From contig NC_088300.1 in the NCBI RefSeq assembly GCF_032854445.1, positions 67,244,984 through 67,308,983 of the forward strand: 64,000 nucleotides of DNA, in the 5' to 3' direction. The position numbers and the translations under genes were made by a program. The stretch is from Liolophura sinensis. Lineage: Eukaryota > Mollusca > Polyplacophora > Chitonida > Chitonidae. Positions within the stretch are counted from its first letter, which is position 1. Each line of letters begins with the position of its first letter. A model generated the notes under the pieces. It was not told where the DNA came from. It did no database searches and saw nothing but the letters and a program-made list of their open reading frames with translations. Below are positions 43,611 to 57,131 of the stretch, piece by piece.

Positions 43611-44736
43611 CCCTTACCCTTATACAGTGCACTTGAGGTACATCTGAGGCGTACCAATGGGGTGTAGCATATCTGAACTGAGGTGTGTCTAAGGTATACT
43701 TGAGGTATATTGAAGGTGTATCTGGGATACGGCCAATTATGCAAATTAGTATCTCAAGTACACCTCACTGTAGGTGTACCCTGTAAATATTAGGTAAAAA
43801 ATATGATGTATGAGGTACAGCTGAGGTATAGCTGAGGTACATGTTTATAGGCAAGGTGGATGTACACTGTTTTCACTTCTATTTTGATAGAAAACAAGCT
43901 CAGAACACTTAAATGTTGGCTGTATAAATTATAAAGTTAAGTTTGTAAGTGTGTGTTGTTCTTTGCTTGCAATATCTGTAAATCTCAGCTGATTTACAAC
44001 AACAACAGTAATATACATTTATATGAGACTTTCTAGCTGCTTGATCAAAATTTAGTGCTGCTCCTTTTCCATGCATTTTAGAACAGTTCATGTGCCCAAA
44101 CATGTTACAAATTCTGCCCCAGGAAGCATCAATCAGTGCATAATGGGGTTGTTTTCCTACAGCCTGGGATATATGAGCTCATTGTGAAGGACAGCTGTCT
44201 TGGAATAATAAGGGGCAAATATGTCCATACTCTGTGATTGGTCAACATTTGCACACTGAATAGCAAGTCAGTATAGGTGAGACAAAGGCTTACTTATTTT
44301 GTTAATATTTACATTTGTAATGTTGCACTCACCATTTTATCTAGCAAAATGTCTAAATCTGATCTCCATTTAAAATTTTAAACAAGTGGCTGAGGTGTAC
44401 CTGGGTCCATGACCACTAAATTATAATCGAAAACTCTCAAAGTTTCTAAGGTGAACCTGAGGTACATCATTTTTTTTTTTTAACTTTCTTTTTTTTAACT
44501 TTCTGTACCTGAGGTATGTCTTGTATATGTTGATTTTTTTTTTTTCAAAGTCCCTAAAGTACATTTGAGGAATAGGCATATGGCTGGGGTGTACCTGAAG
44601 TACAGTACACCTCAGATAATATAGATGTGTACACCTTATCTATACCTCGCACTGGGTGTATTTGAGGCGTACACTCTATATACACCTTATCTCTACCTCT
44701 CACTGAGGTGAACACCTCATGTGTGTAAGGGAAGGG
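43611..44736. mobile_element. unclassified repeat element rich in GAGGTGTACCT words
   Basis: The ends are related inverted sequences: CCCTTACCCTTATACAGTGC near the left and TGTGTGTAAGGGAAGGGA at the right. The outer several hundred bases are packed with GAGGTACAT, GAGGTGTACC and ACACCTCA words, direct toward the left and inverted toward the right. No transposase frame was seen. It may be a non-autonomous DNA transposon with sub-terminal repeats. Confidence 0.5.
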
Positions 44737-46372
44737 ACACACACACAATACAAGAGTTATGTGTTAATGTCCATGTAAATTAGATGAGTTTCTCACCATT
44801 CATGTGTCTGTACGAGAAAGGCATGTATGTACAAGTAAAATGGCAAATGCCCGGGTATATCCTTGTTCTTGAATGTTGAATTTACCCTTTCATGATGTGA
44901 ATCATACTTCCTTGTTTCCCTGTCACCTCCCACAGATCATTTTACCTCCTGCATCGGATCTCATTATATCAGTATGTGCCCGGAATGGCCACAGATGGAG
45001 AGATTATCATAATATCTAGCCAAAATCATGGTAGTGATACTGAAAATTGTTCCACAGCCTGTCCCAAGTTCAAAATATGGTGACAAGAAATTAAGTGTCA
45101 TTGGCATGATTCTCATAGATGAGCCATGTCATCTTCATAATAAAATGCTGAGTAATGTATTGTAACTTGGTTGTTACTGTAAAAGAAAGACACTGATAGT
45201 ATGGTTGAATTATTGCATTGAACAGGATTTATAGTACTATTTGGCTTTAGCATCATTTGTTGTGAACAGAATTTGCTACCCGCTAAAGAAAATTTTAAAG
45301 TTGATGCATTCATTTGTTGTTGACCATTTTTTCACATGTTCAATGTGAAAATCAGTTTCTTCAATGAATTGGGGCAAATATCTTATTCAGTGTGAAAAAA
45401 ACCATTGTCACATCTGTTACACATGTATATGTACATTATAATATAGAAGCTGGCGATTATGATGTGCAGAAAGCTGTCCATGGCCCAGTGGTAGAGATGG
45501 TTGCCTTTTAATGGGAACTGAAACCCTGGCCTAGAACAGGGAAGTTTCGAGCACTCATACTATTGCTCTTCATGGGGCCTTGGTGACAATAATCTGCACT
45601 TCTGTTATTGGCTGTTTGCCTAGTCTATTATTCACTGAAGACCACCTGTCTCTCACCATTGACCCTCAGCGTTCCTGTTCATCATATAACATGATCAGTG
45701 GTTTACATCAGGCACTCTAACCATGACCGTCATCTGATAAGTGAAAAAGTAGCCTGCGGTTGGTTGTGGGCACCCCCTGGGTTCTGCCTGGTTTCCTCCC
45801 ACCATAATGCTGGCTGCCATAGTATGTGAAATATTCTTGTGTACGGGGTAAAACACCAATGAAATAAATAAATAAACTAATAAATATATGTGAAGAGTTC
45901 TTGAGCATGGTATCGCAACAACAATTAAATAAATAAACTGTGATGTGGGTGACCTTTATGACGGTTTACACGGATTAATTACTTAGTCCTGGGCCAGTAA
46001 GCTTAAGATCAACTCCAGCTCTCACTGGCTCGTCTTTCTTCCTGAAGACATGATTGTGTAAGGGCATTTGTCGTGTAATTGGCCCCACTAATAATAAACT
46101 TGACTGTTGTTTAAATGTGTTGAGTAAGTGGTTAGAAAACAGCTATTCATTTTCTCAACCACCTTTCAGGCTATGGTAAATTTGTGGCACTAGGCTTCTA
46201 AATCCTTATCATATGTCTCAGAAATGCTACATCTACATGTATGCAAGTGATGTTTAGGTTTTCACAAGGTTGAAAGTGTCTTTAGGATTTAAATTTCTCC
46301 ACTAAACAAGTCATGTACAAGTGTAATTACAACAAATTTAATTAGCAACTACTGTAATCTTTTCTGTTTTAG
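44737..46372. other. no gene; truncated SINE inside
   Basis: Contains the SINE at 45750-45875 and otherwise unremarkable AT-rich sequence. Confidence 0.4.
45750..45875 (+). repeat. SINE family 1, 3' half
   Basis: GCCTGCGGTTGGTTGTGGGC, CCACCATAATGCTGGCTGCC, GTGAAATATTCTTGTGTACG and AAATAAATAAATAAACT tail. Confidence 0.82.
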
Positions 46373-46424
46373 CTCTGCCAGGCTGAAAGCGAGTTATGGT
46401 AGGTCTGGTAAGTGACTATAGTAA

Positions 46425-48776
46425 ATGCCAGTGGGTGTGACAGCCGGTAATAAAAGGAGGCGATCCGGCGCTATGGCTGAAGCACCAGAAAACGCCGCCC
46501 CCGAAATCACACGCGTGGAAGAACGACCAGAACATGGCATGAAGATACTACAGGGTCTGAACAAGCTAAAAAATGACAAAGTGCTCTGTGATGTAATTTT
46601 GATTGCTGAAGGCAAGTCTGATATGTTGATTTTCGTCTTCTGTGTCATTTTTTATTGTAAACATTTCTAATAATTATCCGTACGTGGCATATAAATCATA
46701 CTTACTTATAGACGGATACAACCATTTGAAATGAGAAAGGCATCATATAGTATAACTCTATGTATATTTCTTGCATGTTCTACTTATTTATTAAAATTAC
46801 ATCAAAATCCTGTCTTTTTGATTCAGGCATTTGTTATTATTTTTGTGTCAACCATTTCTCAGTGAAAGGCAAAAAAATGATTTGGCCAGTGTAATATGAC
46901 ATGTTCATTGTTATTGGCTGCCTGTTGAAAACAGAGCCTTCATACATAATAATAATAAAGTCACAATATTCATTTTGTGAAATGACAACCCTAGGTTTCC
47001 TCCACAAGTAAAAGCTGGTTGGTAAGTGAAAACTTCCTTAGTGTGACATTGAAGAACAGTCAAATAGAATACCCTAACAGGATTACACTTTTTTATATTC
47101 TGATATTTTTTTGTATTTTTTTTACAGGGAGAAAATTTGAGGTTCATCGAGTGATCCTAGTGTCTTGTTCTGATTACTTCCGGTCCATGTTCACCAGCGG
47201 TATGAGAGAGAGCACTCAGACTGAGATAGAGCTGAAGGGGGTGACAGGCAAGGGACTGGAGAAAGTCTTGGAGGTTGTCTACACCTCCACTACAACACTG
47301 GAAGGAGACGACATATTTGACGTGATTGCTGCCGCCACACACTTACAGGTTACCCCAGTTATTGAGTTTTGTGAGCGCAACTTCCTTAGCGGCATGACAA
47401 CGACAAACTTCTATGACTTCATCAACACAGCCAAGCTGTACAGCATGAACAACGCTCTGAAGCAGATAGATGCCTTTATTGCCAAAAATCTCATGCAGAT
47501 TTCCAAGGAGGGAACGTTGAATCTTCTGACATATGATCAAATGTACAACTGTCTTAGCTGTGAAAAACTGTATTTGAAAGAGATCGATATATTCCGTATA
47601 ACATGGGAATGGCTTAAGCAGGACACCACCCAGGAGGACCATGCTGAGCAGCTGATGCGGCTGATTCGCTTCCCACTGATCAACCCAGCTGACCTCGTAC
47701 AACATGTACAGAGTGTGGAGACGATGATGGTAAGCCCTGAGCTGCGCCAAATGGTTCTGTCCGCACTGAACTACCATGTCGTTCCCCACTCACAAGCCCT
47801 CTTCACAGCCCCTAACGTGCAGCTACGCTCATTTGTGGAAAGACTAATAAGTGTGGGTGGCAGGGAAATTCACCCCAATCCCTGCTTACATGACGAAATT
47901 CTTGTTTTCGATTCAAAAATAACAGCCAACAGTCTTTTAAACAGACAGGAAATAGCTTCCTTGCCAAGTGCTTTGAGTCACATGCAAGTTGTGGTGTTCA
48001 ATAACTTTTTATATGTACTAGGCGGGTGTACCACCCAGTGTGCACATGGTGAGTCGGCAGTAAACTCTGTGCTGCGCTATGACCCTAGGTTTGACACCTG
48101 GCACCAGGTCTGCCCCATGATAAATAAGCGAGCTTATTTTTTCGCAGGTGCGCTAAACAGTAAAATATATGCTGTTGGTGGGAAATTTAAAGACGGCAGC
48201 CTGGCTACTGCAGAAAGCTATGACCCTGCAGAGAACTCGTGGGACCTGATATCACCCATGCCCATGTCTTATCATGCCCATGCAGGAGCAGTCTACGGCG
48301 ATCATATTTATGTTTCTGGGGGGTACAGTGGCAATCATTTTACACCTGACATGCAACGCTACGACCCGTCAGCCAATCAGTGGGAGGACATGGCGCCAAT
48401 GTTGACGCCGCGTGGCTGGCATGTCATGTGTGCCACTCCTGAGAAACTGTATGTGTTTGGGGGTTGTAATTTGAATGTGAACCAACAAGCTCAGCCTGTG
48501 ATGCAATCGGAATGCTACGACCCCAGCACGGACCAGTGGACAATAATCGCTCCACTGTCTGTATCTCATAAGGAAGCCTCCTGTGTCGTTTACAATGACC
48601 AAATCTATGTCTTGGGAGGCTATAATGTTCAAACCAAAACAGGGCAAAAGCTTGTCTCCAGGTATGACATTTATACAGGTATATGGGAAACAGTTGGGGC
48701 ATTACCACGAAGTTTGACTGGTGTAGGTTACTGTACGCTACGATTACCCTCCTACAACTTGGATGGGTCAGACTGA
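46425..48776 (+). CDS. BTB-BACK-Kelch protein (KLHL9/13/26-like), two coding exons joined by a GC-AG intron
   Basis: Coding exons are 46425-46611 and 47128-48776, about 611 residues; starting instead at ATG 46473 (MAEAPENAAP) gives 595. The donor is GAAG|GCAAGT and the acceptor TTTACAG|GGAGA; only this junction keeps the BTB frame (ILIAEGRKFEVHR). BTB is about 40-150 (CSDYFRSMFTSGMRESTQ), BACK about 155-260 (FRITWEWLKQD), and Kelch repeats about 310-605 with the GG...W pattern (YVLGGCTT, YAVGGKFK, YVSGGYSG, YVFGGCNL, YVLGGYNV). The protein should be a CUL3 ubiquitin-ligase adaptor whose propeller binds substrate. Exon 1 follows an acceptor TTTCTGTTTTAG at 46361-46372, so a separate 5' non-coding exon is expected. 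I cannot choose among KLHL paralogues by eye. Confidence 0.92.
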
Positions 48777-49169
48777 CCCAGCCTTAGTGCATCCTCATTC
48801 CAAACATAACTGCACAGTCTGACCATGTTTAATCATGGCCATGCAAGTGTTTTAATTGAGCATCCGTTCTTCGTGTACAGATGACATCTTACTGTATGTG
48901 CAGTCAGTTTTCTTGCATTTGTAGAGATGTTGTTGCATGGATTCATACTCTACATATACATGTGAATAAATATATACACCTCCTGACCTTTCAACACAGT
49001 AATGAATTGTGGCTAATTTGCTCTCAGTGTCTGAAAACCAAGTCTGTTTTAAAAGCGTTGTGTTCTTGTATACGTAGATTTATCTATATATATATATATG
49101 TAGTGTTTGGGTTCTACGCCTGAGGTTTGTGTGATAAGTGACTTTGGTGGGACATTGGTGGAGGTTGTC

Positions 49170-49545
49170 AGTGTAAGATGTATCACATTCATGTGTATGA
49201 AGTGTCACATTTGTGTGTATGGTGTGTCACATTTGTGTGTATGTCGTGCCATGTACATGTGTATGGTGTGTCACACATGTTAATGATGTATCACATGCAT
49301 GATGTGTCACATTTGTGTGTATGGTGTGTCACATACATGTGTATGATGTGTCATGTGTGTATGGTGCGTCACATACATGTGTATGGTGTGTCATGGTATG
49401 ATGTGTCACATTTATGTATATGATGTGTCACATTTGTGTGTATGATGTGTCACATCTGCATATGATGTATCACATTCATGTGTTGGAGGTGTCACATCTG
49501 TGTGTGTGATGTGTCACATTTATGTACATGGTGTGTCACATGGTG
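49170..49545. repeat. 19-27-bp minisatellite behind the Kelch gene
   Basis: About 16 imperfect copies of GTGTATGGTGTGTCACAT, with insertions such as ACATGT. Strand asymmetry is strong (G/T-rich on +). Confidence 0.88.
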
Positions 49546-52500
49546 TTGCGCTTTTAAATGTATAACAGTGTCATGTTTCACTTTACCAAGCGTCACATGG
49601 TATTGTATGTGATGAGGTACAGTGATATCACATTGTTGCGTCTGAACAGGGTGACTGAGCAACGTCCTGATACCAGCTTGTACTGTTGACGCGTATAATG
49701 ACACGAGAAGCAGGTGCTAACGTCCACTAGTTTGTAATCTCCTGTGTTTAAGTCCACCTGTACATTGCCAGTGAAGTTGTATAGTTCCTTGTTACCTCAC
49801 AGCACTCTGTGTCTGGTTCACAGGAGGAATCAAAGGGAATCACACCTTTTATATCAGCTGAAGGCTTCTAAAATCTTGCACATTCTGTGTACTTGTGTAG
49901 GGTCTAAGTTTCTCATGTATCGAGCCAGAAAAGCAATGATATCAGATGGATAAGCATTGCATGCTAATAAACTGAGCACGTCATGTTATTGGCCATGTAG
50001 TGCATTGTAGGACTGATGTAGGACGGAGTTGCTATAGTATACATGTACATTTACAATACCTTACCTGTGCTTACAGAACACCCTGTTGGTAGTCTGCCGT
50101 GTGTTTCATTGTACATGGAGTCATCATTTTAAAGGAGTAGTGAGGTTTGAAAGTAACTTTTGCATGTTTGTGTATATGGGAGCCATTTATAGATGACACT
50201 AGTTTCCCCTGATTTTTTTTCTTCTTCTTCTGAAGTCTCGGACAGTTTTTCTCTACAAAATACATGTACTTTAGAATGGAGGGTAAAGGTTAACGGAAAG
50301 CCCTGTGGTAGAATACATTTTTTCTTTTATTAATCTTTATCAAAATCTAAGTTTCATGTGTATGTGCTTTTTTTTATTATTACATGTATTTATTTTTTTT
50401 TTCCCAATTTGTGTTCTGAATGAAATGGATGAGTGTTATCATTTTGCAATTCGGTGATAATGTATAATTTGTATTTATTTAAGAGTGATGTCACTAGAGC
50501 AATTCATGAGAGGCTTTCTACTTTTTTACCATGTTGAACTGTTTTATGGATTGTTTTAGTCATTATCTGACAGCTGCAGAACCAAACCACAAGCACCAAA
50601 TATACAGAAACATGAGCATGTAGTGTCACTTTAAATAGATACCTCAGAAAAAGTGACACTTCTTTACGTTGTTCTGTGAAATCACAGTTAATCTGATATA
50701 ATCTCTAGACTGATAGGTAACGGAACTGTTTAATCATACAGTTTAAAGAGTTTAAAGCACCAGGTGATTTTGTGGTTTAGGCCTTTGTGATGTTTTATGG
50801 TTGGGATCCATGTCTTTGTTGCAATTTTGAAACCTGCAACATCAAAAGTGAATGCTCATCAAGAAACCACCAACATGAAACTGACTATATATGCATTTGT
50901 AGCTTAAATTACAATGACAAAGTAAACCCACCTTATTTATAGGCTTATAGTCTGATATAAGTATTAGTCCATAAATGTATCTTAGTTTTCTGTTTCAATC
51001 TGACCAAGCCACTTGTGACGTCAAGTTGTTTAGGCATGGGCATAGCATGGCAAGAGTCGTTCACTCAGGGAGTGGCGATAGTTGCATTTCATGACTGAAA
51101 TAAACACCTTTGCAAAAAGGCTTTTAAAGCAAAAACAATTTATATGCAGTTTGCTGGTTTGAATTTTCGCCAGATGTCGTTCTGGTATTCTGAAAACTGT
51201 CCGTGGCACTTTAAGGCAGGGTTAACATTGTCATTTCTAATGCTCTGGTCAGTTTAAATGAATTGTCCATTTATATTCAAAAACAAAGACATTAATTATT
51301 TGGGGAATAAACTTTTGTTCCTTTTTTTCCAAATGCACCTGCTCCTCAACAACAAAAACCCTGTTCCGTTGTCTGTAATAGCTAATAGTTCTTCACGAAG
51401 TTCTCTGTATGCCTTTTCTTGCATGTTCCTAAACTTGTCTGAAATACAAGAAGCATTGTGTGTTATATAATTGTTAACTTACATATGTCATGTATGCAAG
51501 CATAAAGAAAACCATGCTGTCAACCCTCGGCACACTATTCTGTGTGTACATTCATGTGTAAATTACATGTACCTTGTATACATGGATGTGTCTGACATGA
51601 ATGAAGATGATGCTTGGTGTTGTCCACACCAGTAGAGATGGTCATTTTCCATAGTTGAGGTCAAATGTTCAATTACGTGTAGGTGTTAACAACATTTTCT
51701 CTCTATCTTTTTAGTTCCTCTAATGTGTTCACGTGTTTTGTGTAAGGCACTGCATATGAAAGGATGTCACCTACATATGGTGTGTAGCATAACTTCTTTC
51801 CCTCAATTTATGTATATATATATATATATACATATATATACAAGTATGTAAATACACATGTAAATATGCATCATTCTCTATATCTAATTTATTATTGCTG
51901 GCTGTAGTAATTCTCTATGTACCAGAGAAATGATTTGTTTTAATATACAGTGATCACTATGAGAGCTTTAGTTGTGCATACGAGGAATCTAATTTGGCCA
52001 TGTTTTTTTTTACAGTCTTCTCCCAATTTTCATTTCTTCAAAGTTTCTGTCTTTTTCATTAGCCTAGAACAGAAAAAGAATTCCCTCCGAACCTACTCTA
52101 TTATTTTCAGATATGGTTGCATTGTGTTTAAGGATAACCCTAGAATAACTTGGCACATCAAATGGTTCACTGCTCTGCTACATTTTAAAATACTGGTTTT
52201 TAACCATTACTGAATGATGAATCATATATTCGTACATCGAATTTCATAAACAGGGTACATGATCCTTCTGCCCGGTGCAACATTCATCGGAGCAGTAAGG
52301 ATAGTGATCAGAGAGTTGTATTGGCACCTTGATTGTACCTGTTGCTCTTACCAACATGTTAGGATGGCGCTTCCTTTTAAAATAATCCCACAGTTACAGT
52401 ACAAAAATTCTGTGGATTAGTCTTACAGAATAACCAGCAGTACACTGTTTTTAATGCACCATTCTATATTTGTGGCTCAGGAAACTTGTACTGGGTCTGA

Positions 52501-52929
52501 TGTATAATGTTCCATTGAGTCTAAATAGACCACCTATAAGATGCTGCAATGGAGCTTTTTGACAAAAAATTAACACAAATACAATCCAATTTTTCCTGTT
52601 TTTTTTTTCTTTTTCTTAGAGTGCTCCAAGTAATTTCTTTTCACAAAATAGCAAGATTTGTCTTGGCACTTGTCACCATTCAAAGTCGGTAATAAAGTTC
52701 CTAAAATTTATAATGCGGGTCACATTATAACTTGTTCAGTCTTTTTAACACTATTATTTACAGAAAGGCAGTTATTTGAACTGTTCTTGGTAAATACATA
52801 AAATTTGTTGTGATTTAGCAAATATAGATTTTTGGCCAAAAATCTCTGGTGTAGCTCTTTAAAAAAACATATTGCCATAGTGAAACAGCATCAGGGTTTT
52901 ACAGTGAGTCATAAGAGCAAAAACATCAG

Positions 52930-53260
52930 AGTGGCACGGTGTGCAAGAGGCCTTGAGCATCCAGGTGCTACAGGTTGACATAGGCCATTATCTTGGTGGT
53001 TCTTTGTACCACAGGTTGACACAGCATGTTGTAGCCTTTGGCCTGACCTCATCTAGGTAGTACCATAGAACACAACATAGAGTAGACTTAGGTGGTTCTT
53101 TGTACCACATGCTGACTCAGTAGGCTATTGCCTTTTGGCTGAGATTATCTAGGTAGTTCTTCGTACCGCAGGATTACACGGTATACTGTAGACCGAGTTC
53201 ATCTCAGTAGATCTTTGTACCACGTTCATGGGACACAGTATACTAGAGAATCTGGCAGGT
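52930..53260. repeat. degenerate ~62-bp tandem repeat
   Basis: Four to five diverged copies containing GGTTCTTTGTACCACAGGTT, ACAGTATACTGTAG and CATCTAGGTAG. Confidence 0.65.
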
Positions 53261-53675
53261 TCTCTAGTACACCATGTAAATATGTGTGCCATAACAGATT
53301 TATTTGGTAGGAAATTCATCGCCCGAACACACTGAGAGGGTTTCATGTGTATTCATGCATATGTGTAGCATAAAACAGTGTATCTGTGTACAACGGTAGT
53401 ACTGTGTATTTGTGGAATTCGCCACCTCTACTAACCAGCTCGAGACTCTGTATGACTGACAGCTGACTGAACCTCATCCGTTTCATTCATGTGTTGCCGT
53501 TCTTCTCAGGATGTTGATTTTAATGATTTTATGTCTGAGATTTGTGATGGTCTGGTCTCCTGTCAAGTAGCCTTTACTGTTACCATGTGTGATCATGCCA
53601 GATTAACTTGATCAAAAATAAATCATTTATAACTTTACGCCTGCTGTGATCTAAGTTTGTTGGCTGTCTTGTAAA

Positions 53676-53885
53676 TTTATTTATTTGATTGGTGTTTTAC
53701 ACCGTACTCAAGAAGATTTTCACTTATATAAGCCAGCATTATGATGGGAGAAACCTAGGCAGAGCCCGGCAGAAACAGGTTGCTGGCAGAGGAAGCCAGC
53801 ATGACCTGGACTCAGCGACCGCATTGGAGGGTCCTGGGTCATTATGCTGCGCTAGCGCGCTAACCAACAGAGCCACGGAGCCCAC
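53676..53885 (-). repeat. SINE family 1 with internal deletions
   Basis: TTTATTTATTTGATTGGTG tail, TACTCAAGAAGATTTTCACT, shortened core, and head TAACCAACAGAGCCACGGAG at 53862-53881. Confidence 0.85.
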
Positions 53886-54667
53886 CCCTGTTTCCTAAGT
53901 TCATTATCCATGGAACATTGGATTGTTGTAGAACATGGTGTGGTACATGGTATTAAATTGTGTTCGGAAACTGCAGGTTTGTGCAGTTCTCAAATTCCTA
54001 CATATCATGCCCTCCAGATTCCTTCAGTGTGTATCGGCACCTAGTCATGATGACATTTCAGGTTAGAGTTCAATCGTGGCCTCGGACTGGGAATTTGTAG
54101 ATATCCTCTCTCTCACTGTGTTAATGACACTTGTATCGCAGGCCAACAGCCTAGTGTGCATATCTGTACACCAATTGTGGGAAAGTTGACCAGTAATTTA
54201 CCAAAGCTAGGTGCTCAGTCTGTGACTCATCCAATCTCATCCACCAAAACAAAAACAGATACCCTCTTGTAAGTGAACACAACAATGAATTAAAAAAAAA
54301 ATAAAAGTTTGTTGTGGATAAATTGCTTGGAGTAAACCTTCACTTTCTTTCACTAGGAGAAAATGGCACAAACCAATTTTATTGCTGAATGGCTTGTCAT
54401 TTCCAGCGCAGGCTGCTATGCCCCTACATAACTGGAAGCAATACTCAGCTACAGGCCATGACCAAGACAGGCATGGTGCAATCTGGATAATGTATCAGGA
54501 GCGACAACTCTGTGGTAATCCAATAGGCTACATCACTGAGTTATTCTCCCTGAAACAACATCCAAATGGCACTATGCCTATCTTGGGTCATGGGCCATAC
54601 CCGAGTATTGTGTCCCATTGAGTTAGTAAGATCCCCCAGCCTTCAAGCTGTACCCAAATGTATTTCA

Positions 54668-54870
54668 GGGGCCTCACCGGCTCAGATAGTTCACTGCTGA
54701 CTCACTGACATCATTAAGCACTTGAATAAAAAGGTTGCATGTTCAAATTCAGCTGCAGCTTCAAGTCAGAATTGTCAAGAACATGGGCAGGATTCAGTGG
54801 TTTACTCTGGGCACTCCGATTACCACCAACCATAACCCAGCAGATACAGAAGTGAAAAATCAATCAATCT
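54668..54870 (+). repeat. tRNA-headed SINE, variant family
   Basis: Head GGGGCCTCACCGGCTCAGAT and B-box-like TTGCATGTTCAAATTCAGC resemble family 1, but the body (GGGCACTCCGATTACCACCA, ACAGAAGTGAAAAATCAATC) is different. Confidence 0.6.
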
Positions 54871-55815
54871 ACCAATCAAATGTTTTTCTGTATTTCCCAA
54901 TCAACTTAAGAACTGAATACCAGTATTCCAGTTTCACATCGGTTCATGAACACAGAACATTGACAATGTTCTACAATGGCGCATGAAAAATAAAAGTTTT
55001 ATTTCACTTACTTTTGTGTATAAAATATGCAAGTCTTAAATTATGTCACATTCAAGTTCATTATTAAAGGCTCTTGCTCTGGGATATGGAAAGAAGAATG
55101 TGTCACTAACACAGACCTACCTACCGTACATGTACCTGATTTCACAAGTAAACGTAAACATATACATGTTGAAACATGTTAGATAAAAAAAACCAAGAAA
55201 CATTAACAGCACACCTGTCTGTAGAAGTCTTAATGTCAAGGTCACTCCAGTACTTTTTGGGCTCTTTTTCAACATATCTTCAGCAGATACAACTTGAAAC
55301 AGATGTAACACAATTACACCTCCTTAATTTCAAGCGATTTCCATTCACATTGTACAAAAAATAAAAAGCACCTTTCCACAATATCCGTATTTCACCTAAA
55401 GTTAAGTATTTTTTAAATGACACATTGTACTTAAATATCACTAATTCACTTACATTATAGGGCAAATTACGATTTTTTTTAAAAAGAAATTTGATTAATT
55501 TGTAAGCCGAAAAACTTTGCACCAAAATTCACGTAATATACAGTATATTCATTTAAGACAAACTACATATTAGGTTGCAAATATCTCCAATATACAAAAT
55601 TTCAATGAATTTTTATGAAAGTGGTTGTTTTGCTTAATAATTTTTTTTAAAACGAGAAGATTTCACTAACATCACCTACATTTGATTTGCTGTTGGTGAA
55701 AAACCTCTTATAGCTATCAGAAACCCACCTCGGCTTGGCAAGTAGTCAAAAACTAAAACAAGCTGTTGTAAAGCCGTAACCAATCAAGTGCAATGGATCC
55801 GCATGGATGTTCTGT

Positions 55816-55910
55816 ATTTATTTATTTATTTGGTTGGTGTTTTACACCGTACTCAAGAATATTTTCATATATGATACCAGGGGAAACCCACGATCATTCG
55901 CAGGTTGATA
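55816..55910 (-). repeat. SINE family 1, 3' part only
   Basis: TTTATTTATTTATTTGGTT tail, then TTTTACACCGTACTCAAGAA. It breaks off after CGATCATTCGCAGGTTGA. Confidence 0.8.
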
Positions 55911-57131
55911 CACCATTTTCTTTTCATACAACCACAATGTGTACCTTTCCCACGTGAATCAACAAATCACGTGGCCTACAATCACAGACCAGCTACAGCA
56001 TTTCAACCATGATGATGCGGCGAAATCAAGAGATATTGGGATGAAAATGATTGCGCACGGATTTGTTCCTATTCTATAACACCTGCATAATGAGTGCTGC
56101 ACCAAATCTGGGTACTCGCACCTCCACACTCCCAGTAATGCTGACATATGATTTCCACAACTTGTCTAACACAATGATTCTGGCGATTTCATGATTACTG
56201 TTCGGCTGTCTTTCACCAGCCTTTAATTCATGCTTTCAAATATTCATTTTAACAATTATAGAGAAAAAGAACTATATATGCATGCACCCATCCACCGGTT
56301 TAGTATAATTTTTTACCTGTTCATGTTTTATTTAACCCACAGACTTTCAGACAACAGCCTCATGGCATATCTGCGTTTCAAAGCTAGTACATCTACCTGA
56401 AGTTACATGAGCAGCAGGGCAGTTTCAAGTTCAAACTCTTTTATCGCTAAAAGTTTTTAAAAGTCCTACTCTGTCATGTGACCTGTCAAGAACTATTCTC
56501 GATCAGATTTAGTATAACATGGGCATGTGAAAAAGTTTCACAAATTTAGAGAAGACGAACAGCGGTGAAAACTGAGGAGCGAAACGTTAATGAACTTGAA
56601 AAGTAGAGATGTCATTTGTGCCTCTTAAACACAAGGAAACAGCTGATCAATACATCAATGTCAACAACTCTTTTTACCTTTAACGACAAAAAACTTGAAG
56701 CTCCCCTATTGGATTACTTGAGAAGACAGCACCATAATATCACATTTGGCAGATCTATTTCATTCAGATATTAGGTGCACATTCTATTTCTCTCTAAAAA
56801 GCCTCACATACATGTACTAACCTATCCACACAATATTGGTTCCAATAACTAGTATTGACACCGCTTACTTGGGCCAAATTGATCAATTAATATACATAAA
56901 AGCATCAGAAATACTTAAAATAGCTCAGTTTACAAAAGTGAATATCTTAATATAATTAATATCAATATATTAGGTGGATAACAATATAATAGTATACCCA
57001 ATGCTTTGCATGAAAGAATTCTTCCAACCCGGACAGTGTTGCCCCTCATTATATAAAATCCAAACCAAATGTATTGTGCCATACTCAAGGATATTTCACA
57101 AACATGACAGTGATCATATTTATGGGTGAAG

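Larger units (their letters stand above)
48777..53675 (+). other. 3' flank, probably long 3' untranslated region of the Kelch gene
   Basis: No coding exon seen. AATAAA occurs at 48964-48969 and near 53617. The sequence has minisatellites (49170-49545; 52930-53260), TA runs (49084-49100; 51813-51840) and many T-rich stretches. Where the transcript ends cannot be decided here. Confidence 0.4.
53886..57060. other. no supported gene; scattered repeats
   Basis: Contains a second SINE-like repeat (54668-54870, head GGGGCCTCACCGGCTCAGAT, B-box-like GCATGTTCAAATTC) and a truncated SINE at 55816-55910. Some short exon-like stretches on the minus strand (for example near 55220-55300) could not be assigned. 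Confidence 0.4.

Noticed and set aside
46425-46670. Short Kelch-gene reading ending at 46670 as a complete small protein
   Set aside because: The BTB domain continues in the next exon through the GC donor at 46612, which fits the family better.
55117-55364. Possible exon on the minus strand near 55220-55300
   Set aside because: More than one phase is open, donor and acceptor are weak and no homology was recognised, so it is not reported as a feature.
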